From NCBI GenBank assembly GCA_049317465.1, contig JBMOIF010000062.1, positions 1-13,792 of the forward strand: 13,792 nt of DNA, in the 5' to 3' direction. The DNA comes from CAIQIA01 sp049317465. Lineage in GTDB: Bacteria > Cyanobacteriota > Cyanobacteriia > PCC-6307 > Cyanobiaceae. Shown one piece after another: positions 5,775 through 13,410 of this stretch. The position numbers and the translations under genes are program-made. The notes beneath the pieces were generated by a model. It saw only the letters and a program-made list of their open reading frames with translations. It did not search any database and had not been told where the DNA came from. Position 1 is the stretch's first letter. Every line of letters starts with the position of its first letter.

Positions 5775-7338
5775 AGTCCAGCTCCCGGTTGCCGCTGGCC
5801 CGGATCCACTGGCGCAGCTGCTCGGCCGCCACCTCCCGTCCCCCGAGACCGAAGGCGACGGCACCGGCCACCGCCACCGAACCGAGAAGCAGACCGAAGG
5901 CCAGGTTGACGATGCTCGGGGCCACACCGATCTGCTGCAGAGCCATGGCTCCGGTGAAGACGGTGATGGCCACCCGGCTGGTGCGGGCCAGCAGCAGGGC
6001 CTGGCTGCCCCCCGAACTGCGCACCAGCTGCGCCGCCAGATTGGCCAGATAAAGACCGGCCGCAAACACCACCAGACCGGAGAGGATCTGGCCGAAGAGC
6101 CGCAGCAGCCCCTGCATGACCTCCGTGAGGGCCGGCAGGGCCAGCACGTTGGTGGCCGCCACCGAGGCGAACAGCAGAATGCCCACCATGGTCACCACCC
6201 CCAGCACATCCGAGGGGGAACGGTTGGGGGCCGCCGCCTGATTCAGGGTGGCATCGGCCAGATCAGGCATGCCGAGCCAGCGGAAGATGCCGTCGAAACC
6301 GATGCCGGCCAGCAGCCGGGAGACCAGCTGCCCGGTGAATCGGCCCACCACGAAGCCGGCCACCAGAATCAGCGTGGCGGTGAAGATCTGGGGCAGGGTC
6401 AAGAGGATGCGGTCCAGCATCGCCGTGGCCGGACCTGACACGGCCGGAATCGCCAGGGCATCGAGGCTGGCGGTGGCTGTGGGAATCAGGATCAGCACAA
6501 AGACCAGCGTCCCCACCAGCCAGGAGAGGGACTGGGCGCCCCGGCCGGGATCCAGACCGAACTCGGCCCCCAGCTTGTCGAGGCCGGTGGCAGCCAGAAG
6601 GTTGGAGACGATCGTGCGCACGATGCGGGCCAGGAACCAGCCCACCGCCGCGATCGCCCCGGCCTTGAACAGACGCGGCAGGGCCGAGAGGAAGGTGTCG
6701 AACAGATTGACGACCGGTGTGACCTGGGCGCCGAGATTGAGGGCGTTGAGAATCAGCGGCAGGAAGAACAGCAGCACCAGCCAGAACACCACATCCCCCA
6801 GGGCTCGGCTCACGGCCTGGCCCGGGGCGCCGACGCCGTCCGGCTCATCGGCATCAAACAGACGCTGATCGAGGTTGAGATGCTCGGTGGCCCCCAGCAG
6901 GGCCGTGCGCGCCAGGATGGCGACCACCCAACCGACCGCCGCCAGCAGGGCGGCGGCGCCGAGCTTTGGCAGAAAGGCAAAGATCTGGTTGAGGAACTGG
7001 TTGAGGGGTTCGGAAACGGTGGTGAGGTTCAGCACATTCAGTGCCGCCACCACCGCCAGCACCATCACGACCCAGAAGACCACCGCCGCCAGCAGTCGAT
7101 CGAGCCGGATGCCCGACGCCGGCAGGGCACCGCGGGGCACCGCCGAGGTGAGCCGCGAGTCGAGGGAGAAGCGCCGCAGAAAGGAGCGCACCAGGCGGGC
7201 CAGCAGGCCACCGATAATCCAGCCGACGACAAGAATGGCCAGGGCGCCGATCAGGTGGGCCACCAGGGGCACCACGTCCGACGGCACCCCCGGCAGCGAC
7301 AGTCCAGGGGACGCCTGGAGAAGCAAGGGGTCCAACAT
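5770..7338 (-). CDS. TM-helix-repeat mechanosensitive-channel-like membrane protein
   Basis: A protein of 522 residues from the ATG at 7338, composed of tandem copies of the conserved 'TM helix' unit found in mechanosensitive ion channel relatives. I count five copies, near residues 25-62, 115-160, 212-257, 312-350 and 406-440. Each has an amphipathic or hydrophobic helix, a central VGW, AGF or AGL turn, then a basic exit (for example LVVGWIIGGLLARLV, LAAVGWVVAILAR, IAAVGWFLARIVR). The C-terminus ends FGLGGREVAAEQLRQW. I see no MscS beta-domain or C-terminal vestibule, so gating by tension is an inference. The start is uncertain: ATG 7338 has no Shine-Dalgarno, and GTG at 7431 would add 31 residues. 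It is convergent with the CDF gene. Confidence 0.85.
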   Translation of the reverse strand: MLDPLLLQASPGLSLPGVPSDVVPLVAHLIGALAILVVGWIIGGLLARLVRSFLRRFSLDSRLTSAVPRGALPASGIRLDRLLAAVVFWVVMVLAVVAALNVLNLTTVSEPLNQFLNQIFAFLPKLGAAALLAAVGWVVAILARTALLGATEHLNLDQRLFDADEPDGVGAPGQAVSRALGDVVFWLVLLFFLPLILNALNLGAQVTPVVNLFDTFLSALPRLFKAGAIAAVGWFLARIVRTIVSNLLAATGLDKLGAEFGLDPGRGAQSLSWLVGTLVFVLILIPTATASLDALAIPAVSGPATAMLDRILLTLPQIFTATLILVAGFVVGRFTGQLVSRLLAGIGFDGIFRWLGMPDLADATLNQAAAPNRSPSDVLGVVTMVGILLFASVAATNVLALPALTEVMQGLLRLFGQILSGLVVFAAGLYLANLAAQLVRSSGGSQALLLARTSRVAITVFTGAMALQQIGVAPSIVNLAFGLLLGSVAVAGAVAFGLGGREVAAEQLRQWIRASGNRELDS

Positions 7339-7739
7339 GAAAAGGAAAGGAATGACTCCTTCTCTCAAGCTGAGCACCGCAACCTGCGGCGTCAACGAAA
7401 CGGAGACGGGGATGGGTGGCGACGTCAACACCTTCTGATGGCCTTCGTCCGGACCTCAGGGCCATGGATTCGCTCCCATCCGCCCAGCACGGGGAGCCTG
7501 GGGTTGCCACGCGCTCCTTTGGTGGTGGTGAGTGCAGCCAAGCCCACCACGATCCCTTCGATCGCATCATTGCCGCCCAGGCCGAACCGGAGCGGCTGGT
7601 GCTGCTCACCGGCGATCCGCAGCTGTCCACCTTTCCCTGCGGGCGAATCTGCACCTTTGCTACCGCTGTGGCGGACAGAATTACCAGCCGAGCTCGGGGC
7701 CCAGCCTCCATAGCCTGAAATGGCCAGGACGCCGCCTTG
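7339..7739. other. 401-base spacer with toxin remnant
   Basis: This gap between the divergent channel-like and SIMPL genes holds the VapC remnant. The 163 bases before it contain no gene I can support. The GTG at 7431 that could start a longer channel protein also falls here. After 7650 only the SIMPL ribosome binding site (AGGA at 7726-7729) is recognisable. Confidence 0.5.
7502..7649 (+). pseudogene. decayed VapC-type PIN toxin (internal deletion, frameshift)
   Basis: Two VapC signatures survive in different frames about 20 bases apart. At 7502-7528 the frame reads GCHALLWWW and then stops at 7529, recalling the N-terminal LDTHALLWW of PIN toxins. At 7539-7649 another frame reads HHDPFDRIIAAQA and LVLLTGDPQLSTFP, the C-terminal PIN block. 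A normal VapC has about 75-90 residues between these. The catalytic Asp of the N-terminal motif is Cys here, and the middle acidic residues are gone. VapC enzymes are RNases that cleave specific RNAs and are neutralised by VapB; this copy cannot be active. No antitoxin remnant was recognised upstream. The C-terminal match is strong; the N-terminal match is short. Confidence 0.6.
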
Positions 7740-8483
7740 ATGACCTCCGGACCGTCTGACCCCGCCCCCCGCACGCCGCCGCTGGTGTTGGCCATGGCGG
7801 TGCTGGGACTGGGCCTGGTCGGCGCCAGCGGTGTACTGGTGCAGGGCATCCGCAGGGCCAATGACACGATCACCGTCACCGGCGCCAGCACCGAGCGCAT
7901 CCGCAGCGATCACGCCGACTGGAGCGTGGAGGTGAGCCAGAGCGGCACCAGCCAGCAGGCCTCCTACGCCGGTCTGCCACCGGCGGTGGAAACGACGATG
8001 ACCTTCCTGCGGAGCCAGGGCATCCAGCCCGATGAGGTGGAGACCGGCGCCGTGAAAACCGACAAGGAGGACGTGCACGATCCCCGCAGCGGCGAACTGC
8101 GCAGCACCCGCTGGACCAGCCGCCAGGTGATCCGCATCAGCAGCCCCGATGTGAACCGCATCGCCCGTGTTGCATCAGGGATTGGGGAACTGATCGGCCG
8201 GGGTGTGCCGCTGACGATCAACGAACCCGCCTACACCTACACCCAGCTGGCCGGGAAACGGGTCGACATGCTCGCCAAGGCCACCGCCGACGCCCGCGGC
8301 CGGGCCCGCGCGATCGCCGCCGAAGCCGGCGCCCACATCGGTGCGATCACCAACGCCGACACCGGCATCTTTCAGATCACGGCTCCCAACTCCACCGAAA
8401 CCGCCGACAGCGGCACCTACGACACCCGCACCATCGACAAGGACATCACGGCGGTGATGCGCGTGACCTTCCGGGTGAACTGA
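7740..8483 (+). CDS. SIMPL (DUF541) domain protein, membrane-anchored
   Basis: A 247-residue protein from the ATG at 7740. A hydrophobic segment at about 13-36 acts as a signal anchor or uncleaved signal peptide, placing the rest in the periplasm. The SIMPL domain starts with ITVTGASTERI (44-54) and runs to the end, closing with the strand AVMRVTFRVN. Family members are periplasmic or envelope proteins of poorly defined role; some have been linked to oxidative-stress tolerance. TTG directly before the ATG is an alternative start: AGGA at 7726-7729 is seven bases from TTG and ten from ATG. It lies downstream of the toxin remnant and converges on the kinase-WYL gene. Confidence 0.88.
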   Translation: MTSGPSDPAPRTPPLVLAMAVLGLGLVGASGVLVQGIRRANDTITVTGASTERIRSDHADWSVEVSQSGTSQQASYAGLPPAVETTMTFLRSQGIQPDEVETGAVKTDKEDVHDPRSGELRSTRWTSRQVIRISSPDVNRIARVASGIGELIGRGVPLTINEPAYTYTQLAGKRVDMLAKATADARGRARAIAAEAGAHIGAITNADTGIFQITAPNSTETADSGTYDTRTIDKDITAVMRVTFRVN

Positions 8484-8497
8484 GGGCGCGATCGCCC
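8484..8497. terminator. short GC hairpin over a HIP1 octamer, convergent junction
   Basis: GGGCG (8484-8488) pairs with CGCCC (8493-8497) around a four-base loop, immediately after the SIMPL stop and in the 37-base gap to the convergent kinase-WYL gene. The HIP1 octamer GCGATCGC occupies 8488-8495. There is no T-run, so termination is only a possibility. Confidence 0.3.
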
Positions 8498-8520
8498 CCA
8501 CATCCCGGCGATGATCCCGC

Positions 8521-10644
8521 TCAGGTCTGTGGATACACCGCCAGGGCGGCCTGCAACCTGTGGCGATGCTCATCGCGCAGGATCGCGGGGCTCTCGATGC
8601 GGATGCCGGCGCCAAAACCGAACAACCAGTTGCGCAGGTCGATGTCGCGGTCGACGGTCCAGGGCGGCAGATCCAGCTCCACCGGGTAGGGATGGGTGTC
8701 GACCGCAGGGCCGGGTTCGAGCACGTGCGGGGCGTTGGGGTGGTGCCACCAGTGATCACCCGGCAGGGGTCTGGAGAAGCGGGTGTGCTCGATCGGATAG
8801 CGCTGCAGGCCCTCGCGGATGAAGGCAAAACTCCAGCCCTGGCAGCAGAAGCGCAGGGTGATCAGCTGCCTGGCCCGCAGGCGGGCGCTGGGGCTGGCCA
8901 GACGCAGCTGGGCCTCCAGGTCGTCGCCGAAGTAGATGCCGCCGCTGTGGTGCAGCAGCAGGTCCAGACGCCGCAATGCCTCGGCGTGGTCGTCATCGCT
9001 GCGCCGCATGCCCCGCTCGCTGCGGCGCAGGGCCAGGCGGTCGATGCGTTCGCTGCGGATCAGCCCCACGCCGGTGCCGATGGCATCGTCTTCGTAGACG
9101 AGGTACCAGCCGATGTTGTGAAACAGCAGCTGCAGCGGCCAGACGCAGAAACGACCGCTGGGGCTGTCGGCGAAGGTACCCACCGAGGCGTAGCGCTCCA
9201 GCACGATGCGCCGCCGCTCCACGATCGCCGTTTCCAGTGCTTCTGCCTGGCGTTCCGCCGCCAGCGAATCTGGCCGCACCAGGGCACGGCTCACGATCGA
9301 GCGGTTGGCGAAGGCCCGCACCGGTGTCGACGATTCCACCCCGATACCTCCCCATTGGAGCCGTTGCTCCAGTTCGGTCAGCAGATCCTGAGCCGTGGGA
9401 TCGGCGAGGCGCCCCGCCGCCTGGCTCACCACCCCGTGGATCTCGCGCAGACGGTGCGCCGAAAGCAGGGCCGTGCCGATGGCGTAGCCATGGCGCACGT
9501 TGTCGTTGCGGCGGCGGAAGCCGTAGGGGGTGAGCAGCTTCTCGAGGTCCTTGCGCAGGGTGGCCGCCTCGCCGGGCAGGTAAGCCCCGGGGATCGCCTC
9601 GGTCTGGGCGATCAGGTGCTCCGGCAACGGTGTGCCGGCTTCGCGATCAAAGGGTTGCTGCAGCAGGTGGCGCAGCAGGGTGAACACCCGCACGAACACA
9701 GGCCCGTCGCCCAGGGGTGGCACGCCGCCATGCACCCCGCCGGGCCAGCGTCCGTCGTGCGGCAGCGGCCGGAGCGGCGGCGGCTGGATCGATGCCAGTG
9801 ACGGCTCCGCCCGGCAGAAACCGTTGGCCTCCAGCCAGGCCAGATCGTCCCGGATCGCCGTGGCATCGCCGTAGCACTCGCCATGCAGCCGACGCAGGTA
9901 GGCGGCGGCCTGAACCGCCAGGTCACCCTCCGGCAAGGGCGACACGATGGCCTCCAGTTCGGCGCGGGTGGCGGGATCGGCGGCAGACAGCTCGGGGTAG
10001 GTGCTCAGCAGCCTGAGCAGGTGGAGGAGGCGTTCGAGATCCAGCAGGCGGGAGTAGCCATGCAGGGCAAAGTGCTTCTCACGGTTGCGGGCCGAGCGGA
10101 TGCGGTGATCGAGGCGGGCCAGCTCATCGCGCAGCAGCGGCCCCAGCTCGCGCTGGTGGGTGGGCACCACCGCCACCAGCGCCGCCATCCCCTCGGCCCG
10201 CGAGGGTCCGAACACCGGGTCTGCCAGGGCCGCCGCCATCTCGCGGATCACCGGCTCGGGCACCCGGCGCTGGCGGGTCTGGTTCCACTGCAGGCAGGTG
10301 CCCAGGGGGGTGTAAAGCCACCAGCCGATCCACTCCACCGGCGCCGGCAGAGTCAGGGCCTGGGTGATGGCGAGGCGCCAGGGACGGCGGGCATGGGTGG
10401 CATCCACGATCACCGGCACCCCCGCGGCGACCGAGTCGCGGATGCGCTGGTGCAGCAGGGCCTCGATGTCGCGCCAGGGTCCCTGCACCGCCGCATCGCC
10501 GAAGACCTCGGCGCGCACCCCATCCGTGGACAGCACCACAGCGCCGCTGAGCTGCGCCAGGACCCCGGCCAGGGTGGTCTTGCCGCTGGCGGGCGGGCCG
10601 ATCAACAGGTGGCAGCGCAGGGGCCGGGAAGGGGCAGCAGTCAT
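8521..10644 (-). CDS. polynucleotide-kinase-like P-loop domain fused to HTH and WYL domain
   Basis: A 707-residue fusion. Residues 10-165 form a P-loop kinase of the AAA_33/T4 Pnk type: Walker A GPPASGKTT (16-24), STDGVR (39-44, the Pnk-like D-x-x-R), VIVDATHARR (78-87) and a lid RQRRVPEPVI (124-133). Residues 195-280 and 315-410 look like two winged-helix segments; the second has RKDLEKLLTPYGF followed by a GYAIGTALLSAHRL stretch as in WYL regulators. A WYL domain lies at about 475-540, with PLQLLFHNIGWYLVYE (503-518) and a GLIRSERIDRL block (527-537). A conserved-looking C-terminal extension follows. WYL domains sense nucleic-acid or nucleotide ligands in several regulators. An ATP-dependent kinase or DNA-binding regulator is inferred; the substrate is unknown. 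An upstream extension of the frame is rejected because it precedes the kinase fold. Confidence 0.8.
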   Translation of the reverse strand: MTAAPSRPLRCHLLIGPPASGKTTLAGVLAQLSGAVVLSTDGVRAEVFGDAAVQGPWRDIEALLHQRIRDSVAAGVPVIVDATHARRPWRLAITQALTLPAPVEWIGWWLYTPLGTCLQWNQTRQRRVPEPVIREMAAALADPVFGPSRAEGMAALVAVVPTHQRELGPLLRDELARLDHRIRSARNREKHFALHGYSRLLDLERLLHLLRLLSTYPELSAADPATRAELEAIVSPLPEGDLAVQAAAYLRRLHGECYGDATAIRDDLAWLEANGFCRAEPSLASIQPPPLRPLPHDGRWPGGVHGGVPPLGDGPVFVRVFTLLRHLLQQPFDREAGTPLPEHLIAQTEAIPGAYLPGEAATLRKDLEKLLTPYGFRRRNDNVRHGYAIGTALLSAHRLREIHGVVSQAAGRLADPTAQDLLTELEQRLQWGGIGVESSTPVRAFANRSIVSRALVRPDSLAAERQAEALETAIVERRRIVLERYASVGTFADSPSGRFCVWPLQLLFHNIGWYLVYEDDAIGTGVGLIRSERIDRLALRRSERGMRRSDDDHAEALRRLDLLLHHSGGIYFGDDLEAQLRLASPSARLRARQLITLRFCCQGWSFAFIREGLQRYPIEHTRFSRPLPGDHWWHHPNAPHVLEPGPAVDTHPYPVELDLPPWTVDRDIDLRNWLFGFGAGIRIESPAILRDEHRHRLQAALAVYPQT

Positions 10645-10772
10645 GGCCGCAGCCTGACCGCCGCGACGCTCACCGGCAAGCCTTTCCTGCGAAACAGCAG
10701 AACTCCAGGCAGCAGGGACAAGGGTTGAGCCAGGGTCCGCTGCTTCTTCGCACGAGAATGAACAACAGTCCG

Positions 10773-10785
10773 CCGGCCTGGCCGG
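10773..10785. promoter_or_regulatory. 6-1-6 palindrome in kinase-WYL/LysR-like spacer
   Basis: CCGGCC-T-GGCCGG is a perfect inverted repeat ending 30 bases before the LysR-like start, in the 171-base divergent spacer. LysR regulators often bind dyads next to their own gene. The sequence is low in complexity and GC-rich, so chance is a real possibility. Confidence 0.25.
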
Positions 10786-10815
10786 AAGCTTCGGGCAGCG
10801 CTCCCGAGATGCCCG

Positions 10816-11673
10816 ATGGACCTCTCTCCGCCAGTGGTGCCCCAGCCGGCACACCGTTACCGCTTACCGGCCCTGCTGCAGGACATCCGCCTGCTGGATC
10901 TGCTCGAGATCAGCGGCACCACGCTCGAGGCCGGCCGGGCCTGCGGCTTCAGCCAACCCACGGTCAGCCGTCGCGTGCGCGCCCTGGCGAATGACTTCGC
11001 CCTGGAGGTCAACCGCCGCCGCCTGGTGGGTTGCTGCTACGGCACCTCTCCCGCCATCCGGCTGTTGCGTCTGAGCTGCCGCGCCCATCGCCTCGGCGCC
11101 GGCGTGGCGCGGCTGGGGGCGGATGTGCTGCTGCAGCCACTGCTGGTCGATTGTCCCTGGTTGCTGCCCTCCCCGCCGAGATTTCGCTCGATCGACGGCT
11201 GGCTGGAGCTGGTGCGGCAGGGGGTGCTCGATGGCGCCCTGGTATCGGGGCTGGAGTTCGGGGGCGCAGGCCCACCGGCCCCCCGCGACCTCGAGCTGGT
11301 GCCGGTGGGGGAGCATCCCTTCGAGCTGGCGATGGCCCCCGGGCAGACGATCGCCGCCGGCCGCCCGGCCACGGTGCTGGTGCCCAATCGGGCGGTGGGC
11401 CAGGGGCTGCGGCGAGAACTGCAGCAGCGCGGCCTGGCGATCCAGACGGCCGGCAACGGCTGCCACACCCCAGCCCACTGGCGACAGCGCCTGCAGCGCA
11501 GCCCCGTGGCGATGGCCCTGCCCCGGCTGGAGCCGGCCCATTGGTGGCTGGATCTGCAACGGCTGCCGCCGCCTGCCCCGCTGCCGGTGCCCCTCTGGCT
11601 GGTGCTGCCCGGCGATTGGCGTCAGCAGGCGGTGCTCGCCCAGACCGCTGACCATCTGACCACCATTCGGTAG
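10816..11673 (+). CDS. LysR-like transcriptional regulator
   Basis: A 285-residue protein with an N-terminal helix-turn-helix at about 33-60 (TTLEAGRACGFSQPTVSRRV), matching the LysR recognition helix S-Q-P-x-V-S-R. The rest resembles a reduced effector-binding domain: DGWLELVRQGVLDGALVSGL (a classic 'L..G.LD.al' block) then LELVPVGEHPFELAMAPG. The usual LF-R-R motif after the HTH is replaced by FALEVNRRR, so the protein is divergent. It lies 57 bases upstream of kdpA in the same direction, so control of kdp expression is plausible, especially as no kdpDE genes are visible here. Start ATG 10816 has no strong Shine-Dalgarno. Confidence 0.75.
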   Translation: MDLSPPVVPQPAHRYRLPALLQDIRLLDLLEISGTTLEAGRACGFSQPTVSRRVRALANDFALEVNRRRLVGCCYGTSPAIRLLRLSCRAHRLGAGVARLGADVLLQPLLVDCPWLLPSPPRFRSIDGWLELVRQGVLDGALVSGLEFGGAGPPAPRDLELVPVGEHPFELAMAPGQTIAAGRPATVLVPNRAVGQGLRRELQQRGLAIQTAGNGCHTPAHWRQRLQRSPVAMALPRLEPAHWWLDLQRLPPPAPLPVPLWLVLPGDWRQQAVLAQTADHLTTIR

Positions 11674-11730
11674 TGGCAAAAACCGCCGAACCACGACGAA
11701 GATGCAACGGCCTGTTGCCGCGCTGCGCGC

Positions 11731-13401
11731 ATGCTCCCCTGGCTGCTGGCCGCCCTCACCCTGGCGGCCGTGGTGCTGATGGCTCCCGCCCTGGGCCAGC
11801 ATCTGTTCGAGGTGTTCGACGAACAACCCCAGCCCGCCTGGGACCGCTGGCTCAACCCGATCGAATCCCGCCTGCTGCGCTGGATCGGCGACACCGGCCG
11901 CAGCAGTGACTCGGCGATCGGCTACCTGATCCCACTGCTGATCAGCAATGCAGGGTTCGCCGCCGTGGCGCTGCTGCTGCTCCTGTGGCAACCGGCCTGG
12001 GGGAACCCGCTCGGTTTCGGCGGTCTGCGCTGGGATCTGGCCCTGCACACCACCATCTCGTTCCTCACCAACACCGACCAGCAGCACCTGGTGCCCGAGC
12101 AGGCCCTGGGCAACCTGGCCCAGCTGGGGGCCATGCAGTTCCTGATGTTCGTGTCGGCCGCCACGGGGCTGGCGGTGGGCTTTGCGGTGCTGCGCGGCTT
12201 CAGCGGCAGGCCCCTGGGCAACGTCTACCGCGACCTGTTGCGCTCGCTCACCCGGTTGCTGATCCCGGCGTCCCTGCTTCTGGCTCTGCTGCTGCTGGTG
12301 AGTGGTGTGCCGATGACCCTGGCCCCGCCGCTCGAGATCACCACCCTCGAGGGCGGCCGGCAGCTGCTGCCCCGCGGCCCGATCGCCCTGTTCGAGGCCA
12401 TCAAGCAGCTGGGGGAGAACGGCGGGGGCTTCGTCGCCGCCAACGCGGCGCACCCCTACGAAAACCCCACCCTGCTCACCAACCTGGTGAGCACCTGGGC
12501 GATGTTGATTATCCCGACGGCGAGCATCGATGCCTTCGGGCGCTTCATCGGCAACCGCCGCCAGAGCACCCTGCTGATGCTGCTCGTGGTCGCCCTGCTC
12601 GCCATCGGCTCCGTGGTGGCGATGGCGGCCGAACAGGCGGGCAATCCGCTGCTGTCCAGCTGGGTCACCGGCGCCAACCTGCAGGGCAAGGAGCTGCGCT
12701 TCGGGGCGGCCCTCACCGGCCTGTGGTCTGTGGTCACCACCGGCACGATGACCGGTGCGGTGAACGGCGCCCTGGATGCCGCCATGCCGCTGACCCTGCT
12801 CACCGCCCTGTTCAACCTGTTTCTGCAGGTGGTGGTCGGCGGCCAGGGCACCGGCGTCGCCTACCTGCTGGTGTTCGTGCTGCTGGCGGTGTTTCTCACC
12901 GGCCTGATGGTGGGCCGCACGCCCGAATTCCTGGGCCGCAAAGTGGAAAAACCCCAGGTGGTGTGGGCCAGCCTGATCCTGCTGATCCACCCGATCTTCG
13001 TGCTGATCCCGGCGGCGCTCACCCTGGCGGGCGGGCAGGCGCTGGCGGGCAACAGCCAGCCCGGCCCCCACGGCATCAGCCAGGTGGTGTACGAGTACGC
13101 CTCCGCAGCCGCCAACAACGGCAGCGGCCTGGCCGGCTTGGCGAACAGCAGCCGCTGGTGGAACCTCACCGCCAGCCTCAGCCTGCTGGGGGGCCGTTAC
13201 CTGCCGATCGCGGCGCTGCTGGCCCTGGCCGATGGCTTCCGCCGCAAGCCGGTGCTTGAACCCGGTCCCGGCACCCTGCGCACCGACACCGGCCTGTTCA
13301 CCGCTGTCACGGCGGTGGTGCTGGTGATCCTCGGCGCCCTCACCTTCTTCCCGGTGCTGGCCCTGGGGCCCATCGCCGAAGCCCTTTCCCTGGCGTCCTG
13401 A
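11731..13401 (+). CDS. kdpA: K+-transporting ATPase subunit A (KdpA)
   Basis: A 556-residue potassium-binding and channel-like subunit of the KdpFABC pump, in the inner membrane; E. coli KdpA has 557 residues. All four pore loops are recognisable: FLTNTDQQ (111-118), GENGGGFVAANAAHPYENP (228-246), TTGTMTGAVNGALD (336-349) and ASAAANNGSGLAGL (457-470). Signatures MVGRTPEFLGRKVE (393-406), PGPHGISQVVYEY (444-456) and LTFFPVLALGPIAE (537-550) are also present. Differences from E. coli are Glu for Thr in G-T-N-G-G-G, D-Q-Q for N-W-Q after TNT, and a changed region after GAVN where E. coli has MHDSF. The ATG at 11731 lacks a clear Shine-Dalgarno. kdpB follows nine bases later. No kdpF is visible before or between them. 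Confidence 0.97.
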   Translation: MLPWLLAALTLAAVVLMAPALGQHLFEVFDEQPQPAWDRWLNPIESRLLRWIGDTGRSSDSAIGYLIPLLISNAGFAAVALLLLLWQPAWGNPLGFGGLRWDLALHTTISFLTNTDQQHLVPEQALGNLAQLGAMQFLMFVSAATGLAVGFAVLRGFSGRPLGNVYRDLLRSLTRLLIPASLLLALLLLVSGVPMTLAPPLEITTLEGGRQLLPRGPIALFEAIKQLGENGGGFVAANAAHPYENPTLLTNLVSTWAMLIIPTASIDAFGRFIGNRRQSTLLMLLVVALLAIGSVVAMAAEQAGNPLLSSWVTGANLQGKELRFGAALTGLWSVVTTGTMTGAVNGALDAAMPLTLLTALFNLFLQVVVGGQGTGVAYLLVFVLLAVFLTGLMVGRTPEFLGRKVEKPQVVWASLILLIHPIFVLIPAALTLAGGQALAGNSQPGPHGISQVVYEYASAAANNGSGLAGLANSSRWWNLTASLSLLGGRYLPIAALLALADGFRRKPVLEPGPGTLRTDTGLFTAVTAVVLVILGALTFFPVLALGPIAEALSLAS

Positions 13402-13410
13402 GCGGCCACC

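Noticed and set aside
7337..7438. 33-codon plus-strand frame just ahead of the toxin remnant, considered as antitoxin remnant
   Set aside because: No VapB, Phd or other antitoxin similarity could be recognised and it overlaps the possible 5' end of the channel gene.
10645..10854. 70-residue N-terminal extension of the kinase-WYL protein
   Set aside because: It precedes the start of the P-loop fold, is Arg/Cys-rich and would cover the divergent promoter spacer and the LysR-like start.
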